Notes: generated by a model not told the origin, from the sequence alone. DNA of 64,000 bases from Marinobacter sp. (GCA_018402255.1 JAGYIS010000006.1:49018-113017); one strand, 5' to 3'. Shown: positions 1 to 8,735, counted from the stretch's first letter. Made by a program: numbers and translations.

Positions 1-1
1 T

Positions 2-508
2 GCAGCAGTCATGGCCAAGCAACTGACCTTTGACAATGGATCGGATGATGATTCGTCGATCGGTTATGCCGCGTTCCTGGCAGCGAAGTTTGCCGTGACC
101 GATATGATTTCGGTCCAGGGCGCTGTTAACTACGGCGATGGCGCGGGCGCATACGTTTGGCGTGCTGGCGGCAACTTCGGGCAAGATGATGGCTATCTCG
201 ACGGTACTGATGTTGAGACCAACGAGGCCTGGGGTGCTGCATTGGGCGCCAGCATGAATCTTGGCGGCGGTCGCTCCGTCAACCTCGGCTACGGCACGGC
301 ATCCGTTGATCTTGACGACGCAGTAGATGCTGGACAGGCAGCGTCCACGGCTACTGACACCAACACCATGGTCTTCCTGAACTATCAGTGGAGCCCGGTT
401 GAGAAGGTCAACATGGGTGTGGAGTACGCCTATCTTGAAACCGAAACCCAGGGCGGAAACGACGGCGATGCAAACCGGCTGATGTTCCTGGCTCAGTACA
501 GCTTCTAA
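2..508 (+). CDS. Outer-membrane porin, C-terminal part (cut by window start)
   Basis: The reading frame is open at the first base of the window, so only the last ~169 residues of the protein are present. The sequence shows alternating polar/hydrophobic strands separated by Gly/Asp-rich turns and ends in ...FLAQYSF, a C-terminal Phe typical of outer-membrane beta-barrels recognised by BamA. The strand-turn pattern resembles trimeric porins of marine gammaproteobacteria of the DcaP/porin type, which let small solutes cross the outer membrane. The substrate cannot be inferred from this part. A GC-rich hairpin with a T run follows 30 bases after the stop, so the gene ends its transcription unit. 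Confidence 0.75.
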   Translation, partial: AAVMAKQLTFDNGSDDDSSIGYAAFLAAKFAVTDMISVQGAVNYGDGAGAYVWRAGGNFGQDDGYLDGTDVETNEAWGAALGASMNLGGGRSVNLGYGTASVDLDDAVDAGQAASTATDTNTMVFLNYQWSPVEKVNMGVEYAYLETETQGGNDGDANRLMFLAQYSF

Positions 509-537
509 ACCTTCCGGTTAGAAGTTAACTCAGGATT

Positions 538-563
538 ACCCCGGCTTCGGCCGGGGTTTTTCG
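538..563 (+). terminator. Rho-independent terminator of the porin gene
   Basis: The stem ACCCCGGC/GCCGGGGT closes over a short TTCG loop and is followed by TTTTTCG. It sits 30 bases after the porin stop codon. Confidence 0.85.
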
Positions 564-670
564 TTCCAGGTCAGTGCAAACTGCACCATACTGAATCATG
601 GGTTTTACCTGCCCCGCACGCCGCTCCGAAAAATCCTTTATTTTTCAGCAGACAAGAACTCACTACATCG

Positions 671-687
671 TTGGCATAGCTCATGCT
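671..687 (+). promoter_or_regulatory. Sigma-54 type (-24/-12) promoter
   Basis: The bases TTGGCATAGCTCATGCT match the RpoN pattern TGGCAC-N5-TTGC. The invariant GG and GC are separated by exactly ten bases, as required. Deviations are T for C at the end of TGGCA(C) and ATGC for TTGC. It lies about 85 bases before a 36-codon open frame and no other gene lies downstream on this strand for several kb. The motif is seen directly; its activity is inferred. Confidence 0.55.
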
Positions 688-771
688 TAGTCCTTAGTGC
701 AAAGCTTATTGCCAAGCAGCCAGCGGACTTGCCGCCAGGTTTACTCTGTTGCAACCCGATGAGGTGACACG

Positions 772-882
772 ATGAAAAAGGCCAAAAGCGAAAACCTTCT
801 GTTTGAACTGACCCAGCCCTTTGAACAACTTGCCATGCAAGACCTGCACAACTACTTCGACTGGATGTACTTCGCCAACTGA
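772..882 (+). CDS. Unrecognised 36-residue small protein
   Basis: ATG at 772 is preceded by GAGGTGAC at good spacing and the frame ends with TGA at 882. The peptide begins MKKAKSENLLFELTQPFEQL and ends in NYFDWMYFAN. The N-terminus is basic, the middle acidic/amphipathic, and the C-terminus aromatic-rich, with no signal peptide or membrane segment. It is framed by a sigma-54-type promoter upstream and a perfect 12-bp hairpin downstream, so it looks like a complete transcription unit. The MYFAN end resembles the tail of PQQ precursor peptides, but the Glu-x3-Tyr cross-link pair is not present with that spacing and no pqq genes are nearby. I do not recognise the family. Its small size makes the call uncertain. 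Confidence 0.5.
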   Translation: MKKAKSENLLFELTQPFEQLAMQDLHNYFDWMYFAN

Positions 883-887
883 TCAGC

Positions 888-922
888 AGCCAAGGCCGGA
901 GCGTTCAGGCCCGGCCTTGGCT
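888..922 (+). terminator. Hairpin ending the small-gene unit
   Basis: AGCCAAGGCCGG and CCGGCCTTGGCT form a perfect 12-bp stem around an 11-base loop, six bases after the small-gene stop. The T run is weak on this strand. It also lies just before the stop of the convergent oxidoreductase gene and may serve both directions. Confidence 0.6.
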
Positions 923-928
923 TAACAC

Positions 929-2179
929 CTACCCCGCCCGCAATCGGGTGCGAACACCTCTCGTGGTCATCACGCCAATCACTTCTATCAACGACAACAG
1001 CCCACGATCATGCTGCCTGGGAGACTTGCCCCTGGCGATTCGGGCGATCTGGCGGGTGTACCAACTCACTTCCATCAGCGCCATGTCGTCAATCAGCCGA
1101 ATTCCTGTTTTAATCGGCCGGACCGCGCTGGTCACCGGCTCGCCCTTCATGATCCGGTTCGGCAAATCCGGCTCTACCACTAAAGGACGGGCCAGGCCGA
1201 CAAGATCCGTAGCGCCGCTGGCTACCGCGTCCGCCATGCCGCTTTCGGTACGGAATCCGCCCGTCACCATCAGTGGCACCTCAGTCAGCTGGCGAACCTT
1301 TTCTGCGAACGCTAAAAAGTAGGCTTCCCGTGCCTGGGTACTGGCCTTTACCTCACCGTTTTCGGCACCTCTGGCCATGGCGGGGTTTTCGTAATTGCCG
1401 CCGGAGATTTCGATCAGGTCTATTCCTTCAGCCACCAAAGCCTCAATCACCGCCAGTGACTCTTCCTCGGTAAAGCCACCCCGCTGAAAATCCGCCGAGT
1501 TCAGTTTGATTCCGATATTGAAGCTCTCGCCACAGGCTTCCCGAATAGCCCGGTACACTGCCAGCACAAATCGCCGGCGGTTGGCAGCAGAGCCTCCCCA
1601 CTCATCGGTACGCTGATTGTGATGGGGCGACAGGAACTGACTGACCAGATAACCATGGGCTCCATGAATCTGCACACCGTCAAAACCGGCTTTTTGCACC
1701 ACCACCGCACTGCGGGCAAAGCGCTGGATGATGTCTTCAATCTCCGGCCCGGTGAGCGCCCTGGGCGTTGCAAACATGCCCCGCAGTTCCTTCTTGAACG
1801 GAATTGCGCTGGGCGACACCGGATCGCGGTTCAGGATCTTCGGGCTCTGCTTGCCAGGATGATTCAACTGCACCCAGATTTGCCGGCCCGCCACCTGCCC
1901 GGCCTGCGCCCAGGCCGACAGCAATTCCAGGTCGGATTCGTCTTCCACCACCACATTCTGCGGCTCCCCGGTGTGCCGGCGATCAATCATCACATTGCCG
2001 GTAATCGACAGGCCGGCGCCTCCCTCGGCCCAGGCGCGGTACAAGGTGACCAATTCTTTGGTTGGGTGATTATCAATGGTACCCAGGGTCTCGCTCATGG
2101 CGGACTTGGCAAAACGGTTGGGCAAGGTAGAGCCGTTCGGGAGCTTGAAGGGCTGGGAGAGACGTTCAGCGGGAATCAT
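929..2179 (-). CDS. NADH:flavin oxidoreductase, Old Yellow Enzyme family
   Basis: A 416-residue FMN-dependent TIM-barrel enzyme of the OYE/2,4-dienoyl-CoA reductase type. These use NAD(P)H to reduce activated C=C bonds in enals, enones or xenobiotics in the cytoplasm. Family signs are the N-terminal NRFAKSAM, the Gln/Asn-rich WVQLNHPGKQ, the substrate-binding pair in QIHGAHGYL, the LSPHHNQRTDEWGG stretch, the conserved KLNS and the phosphate-binding VTGGFRT. The start MIPAERLSQ is preferred because GAGG precedes it by eight bases; an upstream ATG at 2242 would add 21 residues of low complexity. It has no C-terminal FeS/FAD domain, so it is the short single-domain form. The physiological substrate is unknown. 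It is transcribed in the same direction as aceEF, 139 bases after aceF. Confidence 0.85.
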   Translation of the reverse strand: MIPAERLSQPFKLPNGSTLPNRFAKSAMSETLGTIDNHPTKELVTLYRAWAEGGAGLSITGNVMIDRRHTGEPQNVVVEDESDLELLSAWAQAGQVAGRQIWVQLNHPGKQSPKILNRDPVSPSAIPFKKELRGMFATPRALTGPEIEDIIQRFARSAVVVQKAGFDGVQIHGAHGYLVSQFLSPHHNQRTDEWGGSAANRRRFVLAVYRAIREACGESFNIGIKLNSADFQRGGFTEEESLAVIEALVAEGIDLIEISGGNYENPAMARGAENGEVKASTQAREAYFLAFAEKVRQLTEVPLMVTGGFRTESGMADAVASGATDLVGLARPLVVEPDLPNRIMKGEPVTSAVRPIKTGIRLIDDMALMEVSWYTRQIARIARGKSPRQHDRGLLSLIEVIGVMTTRGVRTRLRAG

Positions 2180-2318
2180 AGGTGGCCTCGAATGGTTGTT
2201 GTTACTTCCATGAGGCTGATGGTGGAACTGTTCAACGGCCATAGCATTGGCCGCCGAGACAGTGATCTGACCTTCAACGCTCCCACCGCCAGGCGGTTGG
2301 GAGCGGATTCGGCAATTT

Positions 2319-3971
2319 CTACAGCAGCAGAGTACGAATATCCCCCAGCAGCTGCGTCAGCAGGTTGGTAAATCGGGCAGCATCCGCCCCATTCACCGCC
2401 CTGTGGTCGTAAGACAGCGACAGCGGCAGCATCAGCCGTGGCTGGAACTCCTTGCCATCCCACACTGGCTTCATTGCGGCTTTGGAGACACCCAGAATCG
2501 CCACTTCCGGCGTGTTCACGATCGGCGTGAACGCGGTGCCACCGATGCCACCCAGGCTGGTGATGGTAAAACAGGCGCCCTGCATTTCTGCCGGCTTCAG
2601 CTGCTTGTCCCTCGCCTTCTGGGCCAGCTCGGCGCTTTCGGCCGCCAGTTCCCACAGGCCTTTCTGGTCGACGTCCCGGATCACCGGCACCATCAATCCA
2701 TTGGGCGTGTCGACCGCAATGCCGATGTGGATGTACTTTTTGCGCACCACTTCCTTGCGGTCCATATCCAGCGCCACGTTGAACTGAGGCAGTTCCGCCA
2801 GGGCAGCCGCGCAGGCCTTGAGCAGGAACGGCAGCGGTGTCATTTTCACACCCCGTTTCTCGCCTGCGGCTTTCTGGCCCTTACGGAAAGCTTCCATCTC
2901 GGTGATGTCGGCGTCGTCAAACTGGGTGACATGTGGCACGTTCAGCCAGCTGCGCTGCATGTTATTCGCCGTGGCGAACATCATGCGCGACATGGCCTCA
3001 CGCTCAACATCACCGAACTGACTGAAGTCTGGCAATTTCACACCCGGAATGCCGGAGCCAGTGCCTACGGAGCCACCCTGCTGGGATTGCTGCAACTGGC
3101 TCTTCACATAAGCGTGCACGTCGTCCTTGATGATGCGGCTTTTCGGGCCTGAGCCTTTTACACGTGCCAGATCGGCACCCAATTCCCTGGCCAGCTTACG
3201 CACGGCAGGGCCGGCGTGAACCTTGGTGCCCGGTGATGGGGGTTCGTAGGTGGAGCCCTGTGGCTCAGGCGCAGACTCTTGCTTATCCGTCTTTTGCTCA
3301 GGCTGACGATCCTGGCTTTTGCTTTCTGACTTGTCGTCAGAATCCGCGGATTCGTCGTCTGCATCGCCCTCTTCTTCGACCGTCATTTCCAGCAGGTCTT
3401 TGCCTTCCGAGAGCTTGTCGCCCTCTTTCACCAGGATCTTGCTGATCTTGCCGGCAAACGGAGACGGGATCTCCATGGTGGCTTTGTCTGACTCCACGGT
3501 GACCAGCGGATCGTCCACGCCAATGGTGTCGCCTTCGGCCACGTTGATTTCAATCACCGGCACGTCGTCAAAGCCATCCAGCGACGGCACCTTGACCAGC
3601 TCGGTACGGGAGCCACCGGATTTCTTCTTCGGCGCCGGCTTGCTGTCTTCGGATTTGGCTTCCGGTTGCTCGGGAGCCTTGTCATCCGATGACTCATCAC
3701 CAGCATCGCTATCGTCTGCGCTGTCAGTGTCATCGCTGGCTGACATCACGCCGATCACATCACCTTCCTTGACCTTGTCACCCACCTTTACGGTGATTTT
3801 GGTGATCTTGCCCGCCGCCGGCGCCGGCAATTCTACTGAGGCCTTGTCTGACTCCACGGTCAGTATCGAATCTTCTGCCTCAACAGAGTCCCCGACGCTG
3901 ACGGTGATTTCGATAACCTCGACTTCGTCCGCACCGCCGAGATCCGGAACCTTTATTTCCTGTTCACTCAT
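2319..3971 (-). CDS. aceF: Pyruvate dehydrogenase E2, dihydrolipoamide acetyltransferase
   Basis: The 550-residue core subunit of the pyruvate dehydrogenase complex, moving acetyl groups from lipoate to CoA. Two lipoyl domains each show the ESDKA lysine site (residues ~40 and ~160), joined by Asp/Ser/Glu-rich and Pro-rich linkers. A peripheral E1/E3-binding domain starts near VHAGPAVRKLAREL (~250), followed by the catalytic acetyltransferase domain. The active-site motif near the C-terminus reads DHRAVNG, with Asn where E. coli has Asp, as in the Azotobacter-type E2. It has two lipoyl domains, fewer than the three of E. coli. aceE lies ten bases upstream, so the two are cotranscribed. No dihydrolipoamide dehydrogenase gene follows here. 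Confidence 0.96.
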   Translation of the reverse strand: MSEQEIKVPDLGGADEVEVIEITVSVGDSVEAEDSILTVESDKASVELPAPAAGKITKITVKVGDKVKEGDVIGVMSASDDTDSADDSDAGDESSDDKAPEQPEAKSEDSKPAPKKKSGGSRTELVKVPSLDGFDDVPVIEINVAEGDTIGVDDPLVTVESDKATMEIPSPFAGKISKILVKEGDKLSEGKDLLEMTVEEEGDADDESADSDDKSESKSQDRQPEQKTDKQESAPEPQGSTYEPPSPGTKVHAGPAVRKLARELGADLARVKGSGPKSRIIKDDVHAYVKSQLQQSQQGGSVGTGSGIPGVKLPDFSQFGDVEREAMSRMMFATANNMQRSWLNVPHVTQFDDADITEMEAFRKGQKAAGEKRGVKMTPLPFLLKACAAALAELPQFNVALDMDRKEVVRKKYIHIGIAVDTPNGLMVPVIRDVDQKGLWELAAESAELAQKARDKQLKPAEMQGACFTITSLGGIGGTAFTPIVNTPEVAILGVSKAAMKPVWDGKEFQPRLMLPLSLSYDHRAVNGADAARFTNLLTQLLGDIRTLLL

Positions 3972-3981
3972 TGCGGTCTCC

Positions 3982-6645
3982 TTAGCTCAGCACCGGGTTC
4001 GTTTTATTGCGATCGATTCCGTACTTGCGCATCGCTTCAAGAACCACATCGTTCTTCACTTCACCATCCTGCGCCAGGGCAGACAGCGCGCTGACCGCCA
4101 CGTGGTAACGGTCCACTTCAAAGAAGCTGCGCAGCTTTTCCCGGGTGTCACTGCGGCCGAAGCCGTCGGTACCCAGGGTCAGGTAGGTTTTGGGAATGAA
4201 CGCCCTGAGCTGCTCGGAGTGCAGCTTGATGTAGTCAGTGGAAGACACCACCGGCCCGGCCTGCTTCTCCAGGCACTGGGTAACGTAAGCCTTCTTGGGT
4301 TTGTCGTCCGGGTGCAGGCGGTTCCAGCGCTCAATGTGCTGACCTTCACGGGCCAACTCGTTAAAGCTGGTCACGCTCCACACATCGGAAGCCACACCCC
4401 AGTCGTCTTTCAACATCTGGGCTGCGGCACGCACCTCATTGAGGATGGCACCGGCACCAAGCAACTGAACCCGTGAAGCTTTCTTGCCACCTTTGGCTTC
4501 GACCGACTCGTACTTGTACATGCCTTTGATGATGCCGTCTTCGCAACCCTTCGGCATCGCCGGCTGTTCGTAGTTTTCGTTCTCGATAGTCAGGTAGTAG
4601 AAGACGTTCTGGTTGTCTTCGAACATCTCCTTCATGCCATGACGAAGCACCACGGCCATTTCGTAACCGTAAGCCGGATCGTAGGCTTTGCAGTTCGGGA
4701 TGGTGTTGGCCAGCACGTGACTGTGACCATCCTGGTGCTGCAGCCCTTCGCCATTCAGGGTGGTGCGACCGGCAGTGCCTCCGATCAGGAAGCCCCGCGC
4801 CTGGATGTCACCAGAGGCCCAGGCCAGGTCGCCAACACGCTGGAAGCCGAACATGGAGTAGAAAATGTAGAACGGAATCAGCGGGAAGTTGTTGGTGCTG
4901 TAGGACGTTGCCGCGGCCATCCAGGCCGCCATGGAGCCGGCCTCGTTGATGCCTTCTTCAAGGATCTGGCCTTTTTTATCTTCCCGGTAGTACATGATCT
5001 GATCACGGTCTTCCGGGACGTACTTCTGCCCTTCGGCGGTGTAAATACCCAACTGGCGGAACATGCCTTCCATACCAAAGGTACGGGCTTCGTCCGGCAC
5101 GATCGGCACCACGCGCTTACCAATCCTTTTGTCTTTGGTGAGTGCGGTCAGGATGCGGACAAACGCCATGGTGGTAGAGATCTTCCGATCACCGGAGCCC
5201 TCCAGCACCGCTTTGAAGATATCCAGATCCGGAATCTGCAGCGGCTGACTGTCTTTGCGGCGCTTGGGATAGAAACCACCCAGTTCCTGACGACGCTTCT
5301 TCATGTAGACGATTTCCGGGCTGTCCGGCGCTGGCCGGTAGTAGGGAACGTCTTTGAGCTCGTCGTCTTTCAAGGGCACCGCAAAGCGGTCACGGAATGA
5401 CTTCAGTTGCTCGATGTCCAGCTTCTTAAGGGAGTGAGCGGTGTTCTGGGCTTCACCTGCTTCACCAAAGCCGTAGCCCTTGATGGTGTGGGCCAGAATC
5501 ACGGTCGGCCGGCCACCGTTTTTATTGATGGCGTGGTGGTAGGCGGCGTAGATCTTGTAGGGATCGTGACCACCGCGGTTAAGTTTGTTGATGTCTTCAT
5601 CCGAGAGACTTTCAACCAACTTGGCCATCTCCGGGTACTTGCTGAAGAAGTGCTTGCGGGTGTAGGCCGGGCCGTTGCTCTTGTAGTTCTGCAACTCGCC
5701 GTCGCAGACTTCGTCCATGGCCCGCTGCATTTTGCCGTCTTTGTCGTTCTCGAACAGCGGGTCCCAGTGACGCCCCCAAATCACTTTGGTCACATTCCAG
5801 CCCGCACCACGGAAGACGCCTTCCAACTCCTGGATAATCTTGCCATTACCCCGCACCGGACCATCCAGCCGCTGCAGGTTGCAGTTGACCACAAAGACCA
5901 GGTTGCTCAGGTTTTCGCGGCCAGCCATGGAGATGGAGCCCAGGGTTTCAGGCTCGTCACACTCGCCATCACCGACAAAGCACCAGACTTTGCGATCGCC
6001 CATTTCGATGAGTTCCCGGCTGTCCAGGTACTTCATAACATGGGCCTGATAAATGGCCTGAATCGGGCCCAGGCCCATGGACACCGTCGGGAACTGCCAG
6101 TAATCGGGCATCAGCCAGGGGTGTGGGTAGGAAGACAGGCCGGTGCCGTCCACTTCCTCACGATACTTGTCGAGGTCGGCTTCTTCGAACCGCCCTTCAA
6201 GGAAGGAGCGCGCATAGATGCCGGGCGATGAGTGGCCCTGAAAATACACCAGATCGGATTCGCGCTTTTCATCCCCGCCATGGAAGAAGTAGTTGAAGCC
6301 AACATCATAAAGGGTGGCTGCAGAAGAGAAGGAGGACACATGACCACCCAAGTCACCCGGGCGCTGGTTGGCACGCATGACCATTGCCATGGCGTTCCAG
6401 CGAATCAGCGAGCGAATTCGACGCTCCATAAACAGATCACCAGGCATGGGTGCCTGCTGGGCAACAGGTATGGTGTTCCGGAACGGTGTGGTAATCGCGT
6501 AAGGGAGTTCGGTACCGTCCCTGCTCGCTCGCTCAGACAACCTCTCCAGAATGAATTTGGCCCGGTCTACGCCTTCGTTCTCGATCAGAGATTCCAGCGC
6601 ATCAAGCCATTCACTGGTTTCAATGGGATCATCGTCCTGGTACAT
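3982..6645 (-). CDS. aceE: Pyruvate dehydrogenase E1 component, homodimeric
   Basis: An 887-residue thiamine-diphosphate enzyme that decarboxylates pyruvate and acetylates the lipoyl group of AceF, linking glycolysis to the TCA cycle. The N-terminus MYQDDDPIETSEWLDALES matches the AceE family, and the start at 6645 has AAGGGGGAGG before it; an in-frame ATG at 6717 lacks family similarity. The ThDP/Mg motif GDGECDE (~222) is followed by the expected NCNLQRLDGPVRGN. Length matches the family (E. coli 887). It heads the aceEF operon. The 667 bases upstream are AT-rich, gene-free and contain two palindromes that could be operator sites. Confidence 0.97.
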   Translation of the reverse strand: MYQDDDPIETSEWLDALESLIENEGVDRAKFILERLSERASRDGTELPYAITTPFRNTIPVAQQAPMPGDLFMERRIRSLIRWNAMAMVMRANQRPGDLGGHVSSFSSAATLYDVGFNYFFHGGDEKRESDLVYFQGHSSPGIYARSFLEGRFEEADLDKYREEVDGTGLSSYPHPWLMPDYWQFPTVSMGLGPIQAIYQAHVMKYLDSRELIEMGDRKVWCFVGDGECDEPETLGSISMAGRENLSNLVFVVNCNLQRLDGPVRGNGKIIQELEGVFRGAGWNVTKVIWGRHWDPLFENDKDGKMQRAMDEVCDGELQNYKSNGPAYTRKHFFSKYPEMAKLVESLSDEDINKLNRGGHDPYKIYAAYHHAINKNGGRPTVILAHTIKGYGFGEAGEAQNTAHSLKKLDIEQLKSFRDRFAVPLKDDELKDVPYYRPAPDSPEIVYMKKRRQELGGFYPKRRKDSQPLQIPDLDIFKAVLEGSGDRKISTTMAFVRILTALTKDKRIGKRVVPIVPDEARTFGMEGMFRQLGIYTAEGQKYVPEDRDQIMYYREDKKGQILEEGINEAGSMAAWMAAATSYSTNNFPLIPFYIFYSMFGFQRVGDLAWASGDIQARGFLIGGTAGRTTLNGEGLQHQDGHSHVLANTIPNCKAYDPAYGYEMAVVLRHGMKEMFEDNQNVFYYLTIENENYEQPAMPKGCEDGIIKGMYKYESVEAKGGKKASRVQLLGAGAILNEVRAAAQMLKDDWGVASDVWSVTSFNELAREGQHIERWNRLHPDDKPKKAYVTQCLEKQAGPVVSSTDYIKLHSEQLRAFIPKTYLTLGTDGFGRSDTREKLRSFFEVDRYHVAVSALSALAQDGEVKNDVVLEAMRKYGIDRNKTNPVLS

Positions 6646-6776
6646 CAATTCCTCCCCCTTGGCATCTAAAGATGCAGCGTGGGCCACGATCAGCAGCCAC
6701 TCACGGTGCAATAGCAAAAAGCTGCGTTAAGCTGCAGTTTTATTGTGAATACATCAGCCGGTAAAACGCTGATTGG

Positions 6777-6788
6777 AACTAATTAGTT
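6777..6788. promoter_or_regulatory. 12-bp perfect palindrome upstream of aceE
   Basis: AACTAATTAGTT equals its own reverse complement and lies 132 bases upstream of the aceE start. It does not match the E. coli PdhR operator (ATTGGT-N3-ACCAAT) well. The binding protein is unknown. Confidence 0.4.
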
Positions 6789-6878
6789 AGTGTTCCCAAA
6801 GCATAGAACAGCTTTCGTATTTTTCCTGCCCGGGAACCGGCCAGCTACAGAGCTTTTGACCCCAAACCGACCCAAAAC

Positions 6879-6900
6879 TTTCATTTGACGTCAGATGAAA
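6879..6900. promoter_or_regulatory. 22-bp near-perfect palindrome, candidate operator
   Basis: Half-sites TTTCAT and ATGAAA flank an inner TGACGTCA; only one symmetric base pair breaks perfect dyad symmetry. A site of this length and symmetry in a divergent control region is typical of a dimeric regulator. I do not recognise the regulator. Confidence 0.45.
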
Positions 6901-7208
6901 TCGTACTTCTTACGAAACTTTCGTATTTTTACTACAAAAACACCTAAAAACACAAACAAACAGGCGTTTGAATGTTGCAAACCTGGCTTTATGTACCTTT
7001 AGTTACGTAATAATGGCAATTTACCCTCATGAAAACAATCAGACTCCGACCAATGTCTGCACCCCACCAGACTACAAACACTTTGCACAGCTAAACAATT
7101 TTAATAGCTTTATTTGAGCGATCATAAGTACTTTTAGCGATAGATCACGACTTTTACGCGACTTTTTAGCTACAAGTACATCCTGCAGGCATCAACTATT
7201 AATTAGAC

Positions 7209-7237
7209 CTGAAAATGAATTTCGATTTATGTATACT
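7209..7237 (+). promoter_or_regulatory. Candidate sigma-70 promoter of the aminomutase-like gene
   Basis: CTGAAA (4/6 of the -35) is separated by 17 bases from TATACT (5/6 of the -10). This would give a leader of about 70 bases before the start at 7313. Confidence 0.4.
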
Positions 7238-7312
7238 TGCTGCCCGTTTTTTAACCAGTAAGGCAGGGACAGCACCCTCCTTGTATTTTTGGCACCCAAT
7301 AGAGGGCGATCT

Positions 7313-8677
7313 ATGAACTCCATCGTCACCTTTCCGAACCGCATTCCGGTGCAGGAATTCGAAGAACGCCGGTTCAAGGTTTTTACTGACCGCCAGCTCG
7401 ACAAAATAGAAGCCATCCAGAGCCTCCCCGAAGCGACTCTGTTTGAAATGAAAGTGGTGGCCAGCGTGCTGCCGTTCCGGGTCAACGAGTATGTGATCAA
7501 TGAACTGATCAACTGGGACAAGGTACCGAACGATCCCATCTATCAGCTGGTGTTCCCTCAGAAGGGCATGCTCAAGGACGAACATTACGAGCAGATGGCG
7601 AAGCTGCATCGCGACGGTGCAGACAAGAAAGACATCCAGGCCGCCGCCAAGATCATCCGGGACGAACTGAACCCGCACCCGGCCGGCCAGATGGAAATGA
7701 ACATGCCGGAGCTGGACGGCGAAGTGCTGGATGGCGTGCAGCACAAGTATCGCGAGACCGTGCTGTTCTTCCCGGCCCAGGGCCAGACCTGCCACTCCTA
7801 TTGCACCTTCTGCTTCCGCTGGGCACAGTTTGTCGGCGACAAAGACCTCAAGATGTCCAGCACCGAAGCCGAGAAGCTGCACGGGTATCTGCAGGAACAC
7901 ACCGAAGTGACCGACCTGCTGGTGACCGGTGGCGACCCCATGGTGATGAAGACCAAGAACCTGGTTCAGTACCTGGAGCCGCTGCTGCAGCCGGAGTTTG
8001 ATCACATCCAGACCATCCGCATCGGCACCAAGGCCCTGACCTTCTGGCCCTACCGTTTTGTCACCGACAAAGACGCGGACGAGCTGATTGAACTGTTCGC
8101 CAAGCTGGTTGATGCCGGCAAACATGTGGCCATCATGGCGCACTACAACCACTGGCAGGAAATCACCACCGACATTGCGGAAGAAGCCATTCGTCGCATT
8201 CGCGCAACCGGTGCTGAAATCCGCGCCCAAGGCCCACTGATCAAGCATGTGAATGACAACGCCGACGACTGGGCCAAGCTGTGGAAGAAAGAAGTACAGC
8301 TCGGCATCATCCCCTACTACATGTTTGTAGAGCGGGACACCGGCGCCAAGAACTACTTTGAAGTGCCCCTGGCAGAGGCTTTCCGAATCTACCGTGAAGC
8401 CATGAAAAAGGTCAGCGGCCTGGCCCGCACCGCTCGAGGCCCCAGCATGAGCGCCGGCCCCGGCAAGGTGGAAGTACAGGGCATTGCCGAAATCCAGGGC
8501 GAGAAAGTGTTCGTCTTGCGCTTCCTGCAAGGCCGCAACCCGGACTGGGTGCAGCGCCCGTTCTTCGCCAAGTACAGCGAAACCGCCACCTGGCTGCATG
8601 AGCTGGAACCCGCCTTCGGAGAAGAGAAGTTCTTCTTTGAGGATGAGTATGAAGACATGCGGCGAGGGAATGGCTGA
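7313..8677 (+). CDS. KamA-family radical SAM protein (lysine 2,3-aminomutase-like)
   Basis: A 454-residue member of the lysine 2,3-aminomutase family. Such enzymes use a 4Fe-4S cluster, S-adenosylmethionine and PLP to move an amino group. The cluster motif CHSYCTFC is at about residue 160, followed by the glycine-rich VTGGDPM. A C-terminal GPGKV matches the place of the PLP lysine in family members. ATG at 7313 is chosen for the GAGGG site before it; an in-frame TTG at 7289 is weaker. It is longer than EpmB (~340 residues) and has no neighbouring acetyltransferase (ablB), elongation-factor or lysine-fermentation gene. The substrate is therefore open: lysine, glutamate or another amino acid. 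A terminator follows, so it is probably monocistronic. Confidence 0.82.
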   Translation: MNSIVTFPNRIPVQEFEERRFKVFTDRQLDKIEAIQSLPEATLFEMKVVASVLPFRVNEYVINELINWDKVPNDPIYQLVFPQKGMLKDEHYEQMAKLHRDGADKKDIQAAAKIIRDELNPHPAGQMEMNMPELDGEVLDGVQHKYRETVLFFPAQGQTCHSYCTFCFRWAQFVGDKDLKMSSTEAEKLHGYLQEHTEVTDLLVTGGDPMVMKTKNLVQYLEPLLQPEFDHIQTIRIGTKALTFWPYRFVTDKDADELIELFAKLVDAGKHVAIMAHYNHWQEITTDIAEEAIRRIRATGAEIRAQGPLIKHVNDNADDWAKLWKKEVQLGIIPYYMFVERDTGAKNYFEVPLAEAFRIYREAMKKVSGLARTARGPSMSAGPGKVEVQGIAEIQGEKVFVLRFLQGRNPDWVQRPFFAKYSETATWLHELEPAFGEEKFFFEDEYEDMRRGNG

Positions 8678-8735
8678 CCGGTCAGTAGGCGCTCATAGGT
8701 GCAGCTCCGGCTGCCCCGGGCCGGCTACACTCGAA

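Larger units (their letters stand above)
6646..7312. other. 667-base gene-free, AT-rich divergent control region
   Basis: This lies between the divergent aceE and the aminomutase-like gene and is clearly more AT-rich than its neighbours. It holds a 12-bp perfect palindrome (AACTAATTAGTT, 6777-6788), a 22-bp near-perfect palindrome centred on TGACGTCA (6879-6900), and a 13-base direct repeat CTTTCGTATTTTT (6812-6824 and 6918-6930). No open frame with a credible ribosome site was found. The size and repeats suggest several regulator sites. Confidence 0.6.

Noticed and set aside
772..882. PqqA-like precursor peptide
   Set aside because: The MYFAN tail is similar, but the Glu-x3-Tyr cross-link pair does not fit and there are no pqqBCDE genes.
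7199..8599. A 466-codon minus-strand frame opposite the aminomutase-like gene
   Set aside because: The plus-strand gene has cluster motif and ribosome site; the reverse frame is a shadow.
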